Positions 43,055 to 55,092 of a stretch of 64,000 bases of DNA are shown piece after piece (the first letter of the stretch is position 1; each line of letters opens with the position of its first letter). The stretch is taken from contig NZ_QFZL01000006.1 of the NCBI RefSeq assembly GCF_003171655.1, forward strand, positions 1 to 64,000. Reading direction: 5' to 3'. Source of the DNA: Stakelama portus (GTDB taxonomy: Bacteria > Pseudomonadota > Alphaproteobacteria > Sphingomonadales > Sphingomonadaceae). Both the position numbers and the translations under genes were made by a program. The notes below the pieces were generated by a model. The model did no database searches, was not told the origin of the DNA, and saw only the letters and a list, made by a program, of their open reading frames with translations.

Positions 43055-43510
43055 ATGGAAATTCGTGAAGGCGGGCTGGACGAGCCCGCGGTGATGGCGC
43101 TGCTGGCAGCGCATCTTGAGGATGTGCGCAGCAATCCGACGCCCGGAGGCGTGCATGTGCGCAGCCGGGATCAGCTGAAGGCGGGCGACATCACCTTCTG
43201 GAGCGCATGGCGCGGCGATGCATTGCTGGGATGTGCGGCATTGCGCGAAATCGAGCCGGGCCATGGCGAGATCAAATCGATGCGCACCGCTCCCGATCAG
43301 CTGCGGCGCGGCGCGGGCGCCGGTCTGATGGCGCACATCCTGGGGGTCGCACGCCAGCGCGGTTATCGCAGGATCAGCCTGGAAACCGGCACTACGGCGG
43401 CGTTCGAAGCGGCGCAGGCGCTATATCGCCAGTTCGGCTTCACGCCGGGCGACGCATTTGGCGAATATTCGCCCGATCCGCAGAGCCTGTTCCTGACGCG
43501 CGTGCTCTGA
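43055..43510 (+). CDS. GNAT N-acetyltransferase (paralogue 2)
   Basis: A second 151-residue GNAT protein is a clear paralogue of the preceding one: MEIREGGLDEPAVMALLAAH against MEIRQGGLDHPDVVALLQLH, HGEIKSMRTAPDQLRRGAGA, and LETGTTAAFEAAQALYRQFG. It follows after 119 bases with no obvious promoter. The pair probably arose by tandem duplication and may differ in substrate. Confidence 0.9.
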   Translation: MEIREGGLDEPAVMALLAAHLEDVRSNPTPGGVHVRSRDQLKAGDITFWSAWRGDALLGCAALREIEPGHGEIKSMRTAPDQLRRGAGAGLMAHILGVARQRGYRRISLETGTTAAFEAAQALYRQFGFTPGDAFGEYSPDPQSLFLTRVL

Positions 43511-43523
43511 ACGCCGCGCCGGT

Positions 43524-44249
43524 TCAGGCGAAACATGCCTCCAGAAACGCCGCCATCGCCGCCCAGCTGCGGCGATCGGCGCGCGGTTCATAGGCGACGG
43601 CGGGATTGCCCGTATCCTTGCGGTCGACATCGGTGAAGGCGTGCCCGGCATTGCCATAGGCATGGAGCTGCCAGTCTGCGCCTGCCTCGGTCAGTTCGGC
43701 CGCCAGCGCGACGACCGCGTCGGGCGGCGCGATCGGATCGTCCCAGCCGTGACAGACAAGCAGCTTCGCCGTGATCGGACTCTGCGTCGCATAATCGGGA
43801 CGATCATAGACGCCATGGAACAGGACACCGCCCAATATGGGTAGCCCGGCGCGCGCCATGTCGAGCACGCATTTGCCGCCGAAGCAGAAACCGATCGCAG
43901 CCAGCTTGTGCGCGTCGGTTTGCGGCAGGGATTTGAGCATATCGAGCGACGACGCCATCCGATCGCGGAGCAGCCCGCGATCGGCATTGAGTTCGTTCAT
44001 ATATCTCGCGCTGTCGGGCGCGCCGAGCTGTGTCCGCTTGCCCTGCCCGTACACATCGGCGGCAAGGACGGTATAGCCCAGCGATGCAACCGCTTCGGCC
44101 TTTACGAAATCGGCTTCCTTAAGCCCCAGCACATTGGGGAGCAGCAGCACCCCCGGACGCGGCCCCGGCGCATCGGCATCGAACACCGCCAGTGCTTCGA
44201 ACGGACCGCCGGGTCCGTCATGAACGATCGTCTCGCGTTCGATACGCAT
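43524..44249 (-). CDS. Dienelactone hydrolase-family protein
   Basis: This 241-residue α/β hydrolase has a Cys nucleophile in GFCFGGKC (C122). The Asp lies in CHGWDDPIAP (D170/D171) and the His in NAGHAFTD (H203), the DLH triad. Members open dienelactones in chlorocatechol degradation; many, like this one away from such genes, have unknown substrates. AAAGGAGC lies upstream of the start. It converges with the GNAT genes. Confidence 0.9.
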   Translation of the reverse strand: MRIERETIVHDGPGGPFEALAVFDADAPGPRPGVLLLPNVLGLKEADFVKAEAVASLGYTVLAADVYGQGKRTQLGAPDSARYMNELNADRGLLRDRMASSLDMLKSLPQTDAHKLAAIGFCFGGKCVLDMARAGLPILGGVLFHGVYDRPDYATQSPITAKLLVCHGWDDPIAPPDAVVALAAELTEAGADWQLHAYGNAGHAFTDVDRKDTGNPAVAYEPRADRRSWAAMAAFLEACFA

Positions 44250-44408
44250 GAAGCCGCTCCTTTTGTATGCTATCTATAACAAATGATCGCATCCGGTTTG
44301 GCATGCCGGCAATGACCGCGCAAGTTGCCCTTGGCGCAGCAGACGCTACAGAGGCGGCGAACCAAAGGCCCGTTGTCGCGGGCAGGCTGAACCAGACCGG
44401 GAGACATC

Positions 44409-45095
44409 ATGCCCACGCTCGTCCTGATCCGCCATGGCCAGTCGGCCTGGAACCTGGAAAACCGCTTCACCGGATGGTGGGACGTCGACCTGACCGACAA
44501 GGGCGTGGCAGAGGCGAAGGCGGCGGGCGAAATGCTCGCCGAAAAGGGGTTCGATTTCGACCTCTGCTTCACCAGCTATCAGACGCGCGCGATCAAGACG
44601 CTCAACATCGCGCTTGAGGCGATGGGCCGGCTGTGGCTGCCGGTCGAAAAGGACTGGCGGCTGAACGAGCGCCATTATGGCGGGCTGACCGGCCTCAACA
44701 AGGCAGAGACCGCCGAAAAGCATGGCGATGAACAGGTGCATATCTGGCGCCGCAGCTTCGACACGCCGCCGCCGCCGATGGAGGATGGCAGCCCGTTCGA
44801 TCTGCGCAAGGACCGCCGTTACGACGGCATCGACATCCCCGATACCGAAAGCCTGAAGGATACGATCGCGCGCGTCCTGCCTTATTGGCAAAGCCGCATC
44901 GTGCCCGAACTGAAAGCGGGCAAGCGTGTGGTAATTTCCGCCCATGGCAACTCGCTGCGCGCGCTGGTCAAGCATCTGTCGAACATTCCCGACGATGAAA
45001 TCACCGGACTGGAAATCCCGACCGGCCAGCCGATCGTCTATCAACTCGACGATGCGATGGGCGCGACCGACCGTTATTATCTGAGCGAGCGCTGA
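44409..45095 (+). CDS. gpmA: 2,3-bisphosphoglycerate-dependent phosphoglycerate mutase
   Basis: This 228-residue enzyme interconverts 3- and 2-phosphoglycerate in glycolysis. [16 protein letters not shown] (phosphohistidine H9), [31 protein letters not shown] and [15 protein letters not shown] are the family motifs. GGGAG lies 6 bases before the ATG. purE and purK follow on the same strand. Confidence 0.96.
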   Translation: MPTLVLIRHGQSAWNLENRFTGWWDVDLTDKGVAEAKAAGEMLAEKGFDFDLCFTSYQTRAIKTLNIALEAMGRLWLPVEKDWRLNERHYGGLTGLNKAETAEKHGDEQVHIWRRSFDTPPPPMEDGSPFDLRKDRRYDGIDIPDTESLKDTIARVLPYWQSRIVPELKAGKRVVISAHGNSLRALVKHLSNIPDDEITGLEIPTGQPIVYQLDDAMGATDRYYLSER

Positions 45096-45172
45096 CCGCG
45101 GCGTTCACAGCCATTGCCCTGCCCCCGCACCGGCGATAGGAGGCAGGGCTTCTCATCGCAGCGCGGACGGCA

Positions 45173-45661
45173 ATGACTGAACAAGCACCTCTTGTCGGCA
45201 TCATCATGGGCAGCACTTCCGATTGGGAGACGATGTCGCATGCCGCCGAAAAGCTGACGGCGCTCGGCATCCCGCACGAATGCAAGGTCGTGTCGGCGCA
45301 TCGCACGCCCCAGCGGCTGTACGATTATGCCAATGCGGCCGCCGGTCGCGGCCTGAAAGTCATCATCGCTGGCGCGGGCGGCGCTGCGCATCTGCCCGGC
45401 ATGGCGGCATCGATGACGCATCTGCCGGTGCTGGGCGTGCCGGTACAGTCCAAGGCGCTGAAGGGTATGGATAGCCTGCTTTCGATCGTTCAGATGCCCG
45501 CCGGTATTCCGGTCGGCACGCTGGCGATCGGCAATGCGGGTGCGGCCAATGCGGGCCTTCTCGCCGCGGCGATCCTTGCCACCGGCGATCCGGATCTGGC
45601 GCAACGGCTGCAGGACTGGCGCGCGGCGCAGACCGAATCGGTGGCAGACGCGCCCGAATGA
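45173..45661 (+). CDS. purE: 5-(carboxyamino)imidazole ribonucleotide mutase
   Basis: PurE converts N5-CAIR to CAIR in purine synthesis. The 162-residue protein has [42 protein letters not shown] and [20 protein letters not shown]. Its stop overlaps the purK start (ATGA), so the two are translated together. Confidence 0.96.
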   Translation: MTEQAPLVGIIMGSTSDWETMSHAAEKLTALGIPHECKVVSAHRTPQRLYDYANAAAGRGLKVIIAGAGGAAHLPGMAASMTHLPVLGVPVQSKALKGMDSLLSIVQMPAGIPVGTLAIGNAGAANAGLLAAAILATGDPDLAQRLQDWRAAQTESVADAPE

Positions 45662-46731
45662 AGCCCCTCCCGCCCGGCACCACGATCGGTATCATCGGCA
45701 GCGGCCAGCTTGGCCGGATGTTGAGTGTCGCCGCCGCGCAACTGGGTTATCAGACGCACATCTTCGCCCCGGTGACCGGGCCGGCCAATGATGTCAGCGC
45801 GGGATTCACGCGCGGCGCCTATGACGATGAAGAAGCGTTGGGCGTGTTCGCCAGCCACGCCGATGTCGTCACCTATGAATTCGAGAATATCCCTGCCGAC
45901 CCGATCCGGGAGCTGGCCAGACATGTGCCGGTTCACCCCTCCCCCGCAGCATTGGCGGTGGCGCAGGACCGGATCGCGGAAAAAAGCTTTGCCGAGAAGC
46001 TGGGCGGCCGCGCCGCGCCGTGGCGCCGGGTGGGCAATCAGCGCGAGCTGGAAGCCGCGCTGGGTGAGATCGGCTATCCCGCAATCCTGAAAACGACGCG
46101 CTTCGGCTATGACGGCAAGGGACAGGCGCGGCTGATGAAGCCCGAGGACGCGGTCGGCGCGTGGGACGCCATCGGCGGCCGCCCCGCGATCCTGGAAGGG
46201 TTCGTCACCTTCGAAGCCGAATTTTCGATCCTTCTCGCGCGCAGCACCGACGGCAGCATCGCCACCTGGCCCGCGCCGAAGAACGAGCATAAAAACGGCA
46301 TCCTGGCGCTTTCCACCGTTCCCGCCTCACCCGAAATTGCTGCGCAGCATGCGGAAGCAGCCGGGCTGGCGAGCAGGATCGCGCAGGAACTCGATTATGT
46401 CGGTGTGCTGACGCTCGAATTCTTCGCTTCCGCCGATGGGCCGGTGTTCAACGAAATGGCGCCGCGCGTGCACAATAGCGGCCATTGGACGATCGAAGGC
46501 GCGGTTACGTCGCAGTTCGAAAACCATATTCGCGCGATTTGCGGCCTGCCGCTCGGCCCCACCGGCCTGACCGGCAAGAAGGTCAGCATGGAGAATCTGA
46601 TCGGCGAGGATGCGCTGCCCGAAAATGTCGCGCATCTGCTCGCCGAACCGGGAGCGCATCTGCACCTCTACGGCAAGCATGAAGTCCGCGAAGGCCGCAA
46701 GATGGGGCATGTCACGCGCGTCAAACGCTGA
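45658..46731 (+). CDS. purK: 5-(carboxyamino)imidazole ribonucleotide synthase
   Basis: PurK makes N5-CAIR from AIR, ATP and bicarbonate. This 357-residue ATP-grasp enzyme begins with the Rossmann-like [20 protein letters not shown]. It includes [37 protein letters not shown] and a normal C-terminus. It is coupled to purE and ends just before a strong bidirectional terminator. Confidence 0.96.
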   Translation: MKPLPPGTTIGIIGSGQLGRMLSVAAAQLGYQTHIFAPVTGPANDVSAGFTRGAYDDEEALGVFASHADVVTYEFENIPADPIRELARHVPVHPSPAALAVAQDRIAEKSFAEKLGGRAAPWRRVGNQRELEAALGEIGYPAILKTTRFGYDGKGQARLMKPEDAVGAWDAIGGRPAILEGFVTFEAEFSILLARSTDGSIATWPAPKNEHKNGILALSTVPASPEIAAQHAEAAGLASRIAQELDYVGVLTLEFFASADGPVFNEMAPRVHNSGHWTIEGAVTSQFENHIRAICGLPLGPTGLTGKKVSMENLIGEDALPENVAHLLAEPGAHLHLYGKHEVREGRKMGHVTRVKR

Positions 46732-46781
46732 ACGCGCGCCGGGCGGCGATGCCGCGCGTTACCGACCGAAAGCGCACAGAA

Positions 46782-46817
46782 AAAAGGCCCGCTCCGGCAT
46801 CCCGGAGCGGGCCTTTT
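46782..46817. terminator. Bidirectional rho-independent terminator after purK
   Basis: A 16-bp perfect stem (AAAAGGCCCGCTCCGG at 46782-46797 with its complement at 46802-46817, loop CATC) has A-runs on the left and T-runs on the right. It can end both the purEK transcript and the convergent M16-containing transcript. Confidence 0.92.
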
Positions 46818-46843
46818 CCGTTTCGATACCGGCCAGGCCGATG

Positions 46844-47143
46844 TCAGGCGCGGACACCCGTCAGCGGGAAGCTGCCGAACGCCCCGGCGGTTACCTTGCC
46901 CTCGAGCGAATCACCGTCGACAGTCGCTTCGCAATCGAGCGTCAGCGGCATCGGGACAGTGATGTCCATCTTCCAGGTCAGCGTATCGCCATTGACCTTG
47001 CCGTCCTTGACTTCGGCCGAACCCATCCCGCCGTTGAAATTGCCGGTGAAGGTGTCGCCCGAGCTGACCACGGTCAGCGTCGCCTTCTGGTCGCCCATCG
47101 GGGTCTTGGCCACCGTTTCCCAGCTTCCGTCCACATTCGCCAT
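46844..47143 (-). CDS. Small β-rich conserved hypothetical protein
   Basis: This 99-residue acidic protein, starting MANVDGSWETVAKTPMGDQK, is made of alternating strands (ATLTVVSSGDTFTGNFNG, LTWKMDITVPMPLTLDCEA). It has no signal peptide. It looks like a small β-barrel or lipocalin-type fold and may bind a ligand; this is only a fold impression. It lies 23 bases downstream of the M16 peptidase gene, in its operon. GGAG lies before the start. Confidence 0.75.
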   Translation of the reverse strand: MANVDGSWETVAKTPMGDQKATLTVVSSGDTFTGNFNGGMGSAEVKDGKVNGDTLTWKMDITVPMPLTLDCEATVDGDSLEGKVTAGAFGSFPLTGVRA

Positions 47144-47166
47144 TGCCGTTACTCCAGTTGGGGGTG

Positions 47167-50040
47167 TTACTCTGCCGCGGGTTTTTCGCCCGCGACCTCT
47201 TCTGCGGAAATCACCTCAACAGGCAGCCCCAGACTGTCAAGCTGAGGCCGGACGGTTTCGGCGTCGCCGACCACCACCCAGACGAAGTTATCGGGGTCGA
47301 GAGCCTCGCGTGCCGCAGCGTCGAGCTCCTCACGCGACAGCGCGCGATATTTTTGCGCGATCGTGTCGTAATAATCGTCCGGACGGCCGAACAGGTCGTT
47401 GCTCTGCATCGCGCCAAGCACCGAGTCGCTGGTTTCGAACGCACCCGAAAGCTCGCGGATATTGCCCTTGATCGTCAGATCGAATTCCTCGGGCGTGATC
47501 CCCTTGGTCGACAGGAAGCTGGTGACGTCCTGCTGAAGCGAGGCGATCGATTCCCCGGTCTTGTCCGCCTGAACCGGCGCGACGATCATATAGGGGACGC
47601 TGTTTTCGTACCGGCGGAAGATGCCATAGGCGCCATAGGACCAGTGTTTTGCCTCACGCAGGTCCATGTTGATCCGGCTGAGGAAATCGCCGCCGAGCAC
47701 ATCGTTGGCAGTCAGCACCGGCAGCAATTCGCCCTGCGCGGAAAGCGATGTGAGCTGTCCGCCCAGAATCACCGACTGCGGCGAATCGGGACGATTCACC
47801 AACAGGATGTGCGGCGTCGACTGAACGGCGGCGGCGCTGAAATCCTTGACGCCGGCATCGCCGGTCGCGGTCCAGTTGCCGAAGCCGGCTTCAAGCGCCG
47901 ACACGATTTCGGAAAGCGGCCGGTCCGATACGACGAAGACCTTCGCCTTGTCCGGGCGCACCCAGGCATCGTGGAAGGCGACGAGGTCGTCCCGCGACAA
48001 TGCCGCGACCGCTGCGGGATCGCCGCGCCCTGCGCCCAGCTTCGCATAGGGCGAGGCCGAGCCGTACACGAGCGGCGGCAATGCACGCATCGCAATGCCC
48101 TGCGGATTGGTCAGCTCCTGCGAAATCGACGCAAGCAGCTGATTGCGCAGCCGTTCGACTTCCTCAGGCGCGAACGCCGGATTGCGGACGATATCGGAAA
48201 AGAGATCGACCGAAGCGGTGAGGTTCGGGCTGGGCGTCGACAATGTCGCGGTCGTACGATCGGCCGAAGCGCCAAGACTGATGCTCGCGCCAAGCCGCTC
48301 CTTGGCTTCGGCGAGCTGGATCGAATCCATGTCGTCGGTGCCTTCGTCCATGACGCTGAGCATCAGCGACTGGGTGCCGAGCGCATCGGCGGGATCCGCC
48401 ACCATGCCCGCATCGAAGCTCAGGGCGATCTGTGTCACCGGCACCGCGTCGCGATGCGCGTAGATTACTTCGACGCCGTTCGACAGCGTCGTGCGCGTGA
48501 CATCGGGGAAGTCGAGATCGGAAAGCTGGCCGACATCGGGCATCGGATCGCGCTTGACCGTCGCTTCCTGCTCGGCGGCAGGAGTTTCGGTGGCATCGGG
48601 CTCCGCCGAACGATCGGCCTGTTCGGACTCAGCATAGGCTTCGCGATCGCCCGGCGAAATGACCAGCTGATAATAAGGCTGTCCCAGCCATTTCTGTGCG
48701 GCGGCCTGCGCCATTTCCGGCGTCGTTGCAGCCAGCGCCTCGAGCTGCTTGGCATAGAAGCCCGGATCGTTCGAATAGAGTGCGCCTTCGGCAAGCGTCA
48801 CTGCCTTGCCGCCGAAGCCACCGACCGATTCAAGGCTTTCGAGCTGGCTCGCCACGGTGCTGGTCGCATAGCGCTGCACTTCGTCCGCCGTGGGGCCGTT
48901 GGCGAGATAATCGGCGATGATCTCATCCAGCCGCTTTTCGACCAGCGCCGGATCGACGCCGGGGCGAACATTGATGATGATGTCGAACGTGCCCGCCTGC
49001 GCCATCGAATCGGCGCCCGCCTGGACGCTGACCGCGAGCTTTTCCTGACGCACGAGAATATTGTCGAGGCGCGAGGACGAGAGTCCACCCAGCACGCCGC
49101 CGGCGACCTGAAGCGGCACCGAATCGGGATCGTTGACGCCGGGAATCTGCCAGATGCGATAGATGCGCGTCGCGGCGACGTGATCGGTCATCGTTTCCTT
49201 GACCGTCTGCGTCATCGGCCGCGCCGTCACTTCGGGCAGCTCGCTTTTCGGCCCGCGCGGGATCGCACCGAAATATTTTTCGACCAGCGGGCGCGCTTCG
49301 GCCGCATCGATGTCGCCGGCGAGTACCAGCACCGCATTGTTCGGACCATAATGCGAGCGGAACCAGTTCTTCACCGTTTCCAGGCTGGCGGCATCGAGGT
49401 CGGCCATCGAACCGATGACATTGTGGCCATAGGGATTGTCGGGGCCGAACACCCCTTCCATGATCTTGTACCAGGCAAGGCCATAGGGGTTGTTGTCGCC
49501 CTGACGCTTTTCGTTCTGGACGACGCCGCGCTGTTCATCGAGCACGTCCTGAGTCACTGCGCCGAGCAGATAGCCCATGCGGTCGCTTTCCAGATACAGC
49601 GCCTTTTCGAGCGCCGGACGCGGGACCGTTTCGAAATAATTGGTGCGATCGAACGAGGTGGTGCCGTTCAGGTCGGTCGCGCCCACTTCGCGCAGCGGCG
49701 CGAAGAAATCGCCCGGTGCATTTTCCGATCCATTGAACATCAGATGTTCGAACAGATGCGCGAAACCCGTTTCGCCCTCCGGCTCATGCTTCGAACCGAC
49801 ATCATACCAGACCGAGAGCGCGACGATCGGCGCCTTGCGATCGGTGTGCACGATGACGCGCAGACCGTTGTCGAGCGTGAATTCCTGATAAGGAATGTCG
49901 ATCGCCGAAACCAGTTCGGCCACCGACGCCGGTTCGGGAGCGTCAGCCTGCTGGGCGACGGCCACCGGCACGGCAAACGGAACAGCCGCGGCGACAAGCG
50001 CGCAGGCAGCCGCACGGCAAAGGAGATGCGAAGTTTTCAT
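47167..50040 (-). CDS. Exported M16-family zinc peptidase with two M16 domains
   Basis: The 957-residue precursor has a signal peptide (AVA-QQ near 30) and two M16 halves. The first is catalytic, with the inverted zinc motif HLFEH at 95-99. The second half (about residue 510 onwards, after a Glu/Ala-rich linker around 480-505) lacks the motif and should be structural. Such periplasmic pitrilysin-like peptidases degrade peptides. The start at 50040 gives the clean signal sequence. Divergent from the M28 gene. Confidence 0.92.
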   Translation of the reverse strand: MKTSHLLCRAAACALVAAAVPFAVPVAVAQQADAPEPASVAELVSAIDIPYQEFTLDNGLRVIVHTDRKAPIVALSVWYDVGSKHEPEGETGFAHLFEHLMFNGSENAPGDFFAPLREVGATDLNGTTSFDRTNYFETVPRPALEKALYLESDRMGYLLGAVTQDVLDEQRGVVQNEKRQGDNNPYGLAWYKIMEGVFGPDNPYGHNVIGSMADLDAASLETVKNWFRSHYGPNNAVLVLAGDIDAAEARPLVEKYFGAIPRGPKSELPEVTARPMTQTVKETMTDHVAATRIYRIWQIPGVNDPDSVPLQVAGGVLGGLSSSRLDNILVRQEKLAVSVQAGADSMAQAGTFDIIINVRPGVDPALVEKRLDEIIADYLANGPTADEVQRYATSTVASQLESLESVGGFGGKAVTLAEGALYSNDPGFYAKQLEALAATTPEMAQAAAQKWLGQPYYQLVISPGDREAYAESEQADRSAEPDATETPAAEQEATVKRDPMPDVGQLSDLDFPDVTRTTLSNGVEVIYAHRDAVPVTQIALSFDAGMVADPADALGTQSLMLSVMDEGTDDMDSIQLAEAKERLGASISLGASADRTTATLSTPSPNLTASVDLFSDIVRNPAFAPEEVERLRNQLLASISQELTNPQGIAMRALPPLVYGSASPYAKLGAGRGDPAAVAALSRDDLVAFHDAWVRPDKAKVFVVSDRPLSEIVSALEAGFGNWTATGDAGVKDFSAAAVQSTPHILLVNRPDSPQSVILGGQLTSLSAQGELLPVLTANDVLGGDFLSRINMDLREAKHWSYGAYGIFRRYENSVPYMIVAPVQADKTGESIASLQQDVTSFLSTKGITPEEFDLTIKGNIRELSGAFETSDSVLGAMQSNDLFGRPDDYYDTIAQKYRALSREELDAAAREALDPDNFVWVVVGDAETVRPQLDSLGLPVEVISAEEVAGEKPAAE

Positions 50041-50191
50041 GAAGCGAGTCCCCGGTACTTGGAATGCCGGGGAACATACTCCGCGCAACGATTGCCGCAA
50101 GCGGTGACCGTATTATTTCCACAAATCACCCTTGCGGCGACGCGATTCAGCATTAGGGTCGCGCGCAACAATCAAATTTCCGGGGGCACCA

Positions 50192-51850
50192 ATGCGATTT
50201 TCCTTATTCCTGACAGCCGTGTCGCTGGCGCTTGCGCCGACGATGGCGGTCGCCCAGACGGCCGAGGAGCCGACCTTCTCCGCCGAGCGGGTAAAGGCCG
50301 ACATCACGTTCCTTGCGAGCGACGAGCTGGAGGGCCGCAATGCCGGCGACCGCGGTTATGACGTTGCCGCGCGCTTCGTCGCGACGCGCTTCGAATCGAT
50401 GGGCCTTGTTCCCGGCGGCCCCGACGGCAGCTGGTATCAGATGGTTCCCTTTGCCGAAGTCGGGCTGGAAGGCACGCCGGTCATGACCGTCGACGGCAAG
50501 CCGCTGGAACAGGGCAAGGACATGCTGATCGGCGCGGGCAGCGCGCTGGATGGCGGCGAACAGTCAGTCGTCGGCAACGCGGTCTTCGTCGGCCATGGCA
50601 TGGTTTCGGAAGAGCTGGGCATCGACGATTATGCCGGCATCGACGCGACCGGCAAGATCGTCGTCTATTTCGTCGGCCCGCCCGCCGACCTGACCCCGCA
50701 ACAGGTCGGCGCGCTGCGTTCGGTCAACCGCGTTCAGGTTGCCGCCGATCACGGCGCGGTCGGCGTGCTGATGGTGCTGCGTCCCGAGGATGTGCGCATC
50801 CCGTGGGAAGAACTGGGCCATTATGTCACCGGTTCGAGCACGCAGCTGCTCAATGCCGATGGCACGTCGCGTCAGGAAGCGGCACCCGGCGGCATCAAGA
50901 TGTCTGCCTATATCCGCCCCGAAACGCTGGCGCCGCTGTTTGAAGGTACCGACATGACCGTCGAAGGCGCGCTGGAAGCAGCCAAGAGCCTGGAGACGAC
51001 TGCAGTCGAATTGCCGCATCAGGTGATGCTGTCGCGCAATGTGTCGGTCCGCCGGTTCCAGTCGCCCAACGTCATCGGCCTGTTGCCGGGTTCGGATCCC
51101 GTGCTGAAGAACGAATATGTGCTGCTGACCGCGCATCTCGATCACAACGGCATCGATCCGGGACTGGAAGGCGACCAGATCTATAACGGCGCGATGGACA
51201 ATGCGTCGGGCACCGCGACGATGCTGGAGGCCGCGCGCGCCTTCATGTCGACCGGCACGGCGCCGCGCCGTTCGATCATGTTCGTGTCGCTGACGGCGGA
51301 AGAGGACGGCCTGCTCGGTTCGACCTTCCTTGCCAACAACTGGTTCGTCGAAGGCGGCAAGATGGTCGCCGACGTCAATCTCGACATGCCGGTGCTGACC
51401 TATGACTTCAAGGATGTGGTCGCGTTCGGTGCGGACCATTCGACGCTGGGCCCGATCGTCGCGGCCGCCACGGCCAAGGCGGATGTCAGCCTGTCGCCCG
51501 ATCCGATGCCGGAGGAAAATCTGTTCGTCCGTTCGGACCACTACAGCTTCGTAAAAGCTGGCGTCCCGTCGGTATTCCTCGTCACCGGTTTCCAGAATGG
51601 CGGCGAGGAAGCGTTCCGCCACTTCCTGGCGACCGATTATCACAAGGTGAGCGATCAGATTGACCTTCCCTTCAACTGGGAAGCCGCCGCCAAGTTCGCG
51701 CGGATCAACTTCCTGATCGCCCGCGAAATCGCCAACGCCGATACGGCGCCGATGTGGTATGAAGGCGACGAATATGGCGACCGTTATGCGCCCGATGCAC
51801 CCAAGGCACCGGCGCCCGCCGAGGAACCGGCAGCCGAAGCCGCCGAATAA
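50192..51850 (+). CDS. Exported M28-family zinc peptidase with PA domain
   Basis: The 552-residue precursor has a signal peptide (AVA-QT near 21). An inserted PA domain (about 120-260) lies within the M28 aminopeptidase fold. Zinc-site residues include H315 and D317 (TAHLDHNG), D336 (DNASGTATMLEAARAF), E370/E371 (EEDGLLGS) and a late His in SDHYSFVKAGVPS. It likely removes N-terminal residues from peptides outside the cytoplasm, perhaps together with the divergent M16 enzyme. The C-terminus is Ala/Pro/Glu-rich. Confidence 0.92.
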   Translation: MRFSLFLTAVSLALAPTMAVAQTAEEPTFSAERVKADITFLASDELEGRNAGDRGYDVAARFVATRFESMGLVPGGPDGSWYQMVPFAEVGLEGTPVMTVDGKPLEQGKDMLIGAGSALDGGEQSVVGNAVFVGHGMVSEELGIDDYAGIDATGKIVVYFVGPPADLTPQQVGALRSVNRVQVAADHGAVGVLMVLRPEDVRIPWEELGHYVTGSSTQLLNADGTSRQEAAPGGIKMSAYIRPETLAPLFEGTDMTVEGALEAAKSLETTAVELPHQVMLSRNVSVRRFQSPNVIGLLPGSDPVLKNEYVLLTAHLDHNGIDPGLEGDQIYNGAMDNASGTATMLEAARAFMSTGTAPRRSIMFVSLTAEEDGLLGSTFLANNWFVEGGKMVADVNLDMPVLTYDFKDVVAFGADHSTLGPIVAAATAKADVSLSPDPMPEENLFVRSDHYSFVKAGVPSVFLVTGFQNGGEEAFRHFLATDYHKVSDQIDLPFNWEAAAKFARINFLIAREIANADTAPMWYEGDEYGDRYAPDAPKAPAPAEEPAAEAAE

Positions 51851-51864
51851 GGCGCTTCACTATA

Positions 51865-51916
51865 CCTGAAACGAAACGGCGCGTGTCCCCCGGGACGCGC
51901 GCCGTTTCGTTTCAGG
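51865..51916. terminator. Long hairpin terminator after M28 gene
   Basis: A 25-bp stem (51865-51889 with 51892-51916) has one G-T mismatch and a 2-base loop. It lies 15 bases after the M28 stop. The right arm reaches the stop codon of the convergent gene at 51912. TTTCGTTTCAG on the right gives a partial T-rich tail; it probably stops transcription from both sides. Confidence 0.75.
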
Positions 51917-52430
51917 GGTTGGCGGCGGGAGCCATGACCAGGCCGACCCGATCGATCAGGTCATGACCGCGAAGCACCTCCAGCGCCTGGGAAAGGCAGA
52001 GGTAGGAAGCGTCGCGATCGGCATGCAACTGCACTTTCACCTTACCCGCTTGCGCAGCGGCGGCCAGCGCGGGCAGATCCTCGATCGCCAGCGCGGCATC
52101 GTTTACGGTGAGCCGGCAAGGCGCCCCCGCCAGCACCGCGATCCGCAGGGGTTCAGGCTCGCGGACCTGTTCAACCCTTGCGATTCCCGCCTGCTGTAAT
52201 GCGAACACCGTCGCCGTAACGCATGATTCCGGCGCGTCATCGCTATCCACCACGCGGACGTCCCGGTGATCGGCGGCCCAGCCAGACGCCCGCGCCATCA
52301 CTTCGTCGACGCCGAATGGCTCACCATCCGAAACGACCGTGCATTGCGTGCCGTCAAACCCTATCTTCAGCGATACGAGCTCAGGTGCGTCCTGAAGCGT
52401 CGACAGGCCGAGCATCAGCGCAAAAATCAT
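51912..52430 (-). CDS. Hypothetical protein with ExbD/TolR-like C-terminal domain
   Basis: This 172-residue protein begins MIFALMLGLSTLQDAPELVS, a weak signal peptide. The C-terminal half (about 95-165: RIAVLAGAPCRLTVNDAALA, KVKVQLHADRDASYLCLSQA, HDLIDRVGLVM) follows the periplasmic ExbD/TolR pattern. Two Cys are present in each half, so disulfides are possible. No ExbB/TolQ partner is adjacent. ExbD-like assignment is by pattern only. Divergent from clpB. Confidence 0.6.
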   Translation of the reverse strand: MIFALMLGLSTLQDAPELVSLKIGFDGTQCTVVSDGEPFGVDEVMARASGWAADHRDVRVVDSDDAPESCVTATVFALQQAGIARVEQVREPEPLRIAVLAGAPCRLTVNDAALAIEDLPALAAAAQAGKVKVQLHADRDASYLCLSQALEVLRGHDLIDRVGLVMAPAANP

Positions 52431-52444
52431 CGCACACCCCTCTT

Positions 52445-52464
52445 GTGTTGCAAATATACAACAC
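52445..52464. promoter_or_regulatory. Inverted repeat in the clpB / ExbD-like divergent region
   Basis: GTGTTGCAAATATACAACAC is a 6-bp inverted repeat with an AT-rich 8-base spacer. It lies in the 67 bases between the two divergent starts and could serve as a shared operator. I see no clear heat-shock (RpoH) promoter for clpB. Confidence 0.45.
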
Positions 52465-52497
52465 CATCTTGAGCGCATAGGATAGCAGGGACATCTA

Positions 52498-55077
<2,580 letters not shown>

Positions 55078-55092
55078 TCGGTGGGTTCGACG

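Noticed and set aside
47143..50361. A 1072-codon open frame on the plus strand opposite the M16 peptidase gene
   Set aside because: It is the antisense shadow of a clear peptidase gene. Its composition is His/Arg/Asp-rich, as expected from GC-biased codons read backwards, and it has no domain.
52465..52497. Possible heat-shock (RpoH) promoter before clpB, with CTTGAG at 52468
   Set aside because: The matching -10 element is poor and would lie too close to the start codon.
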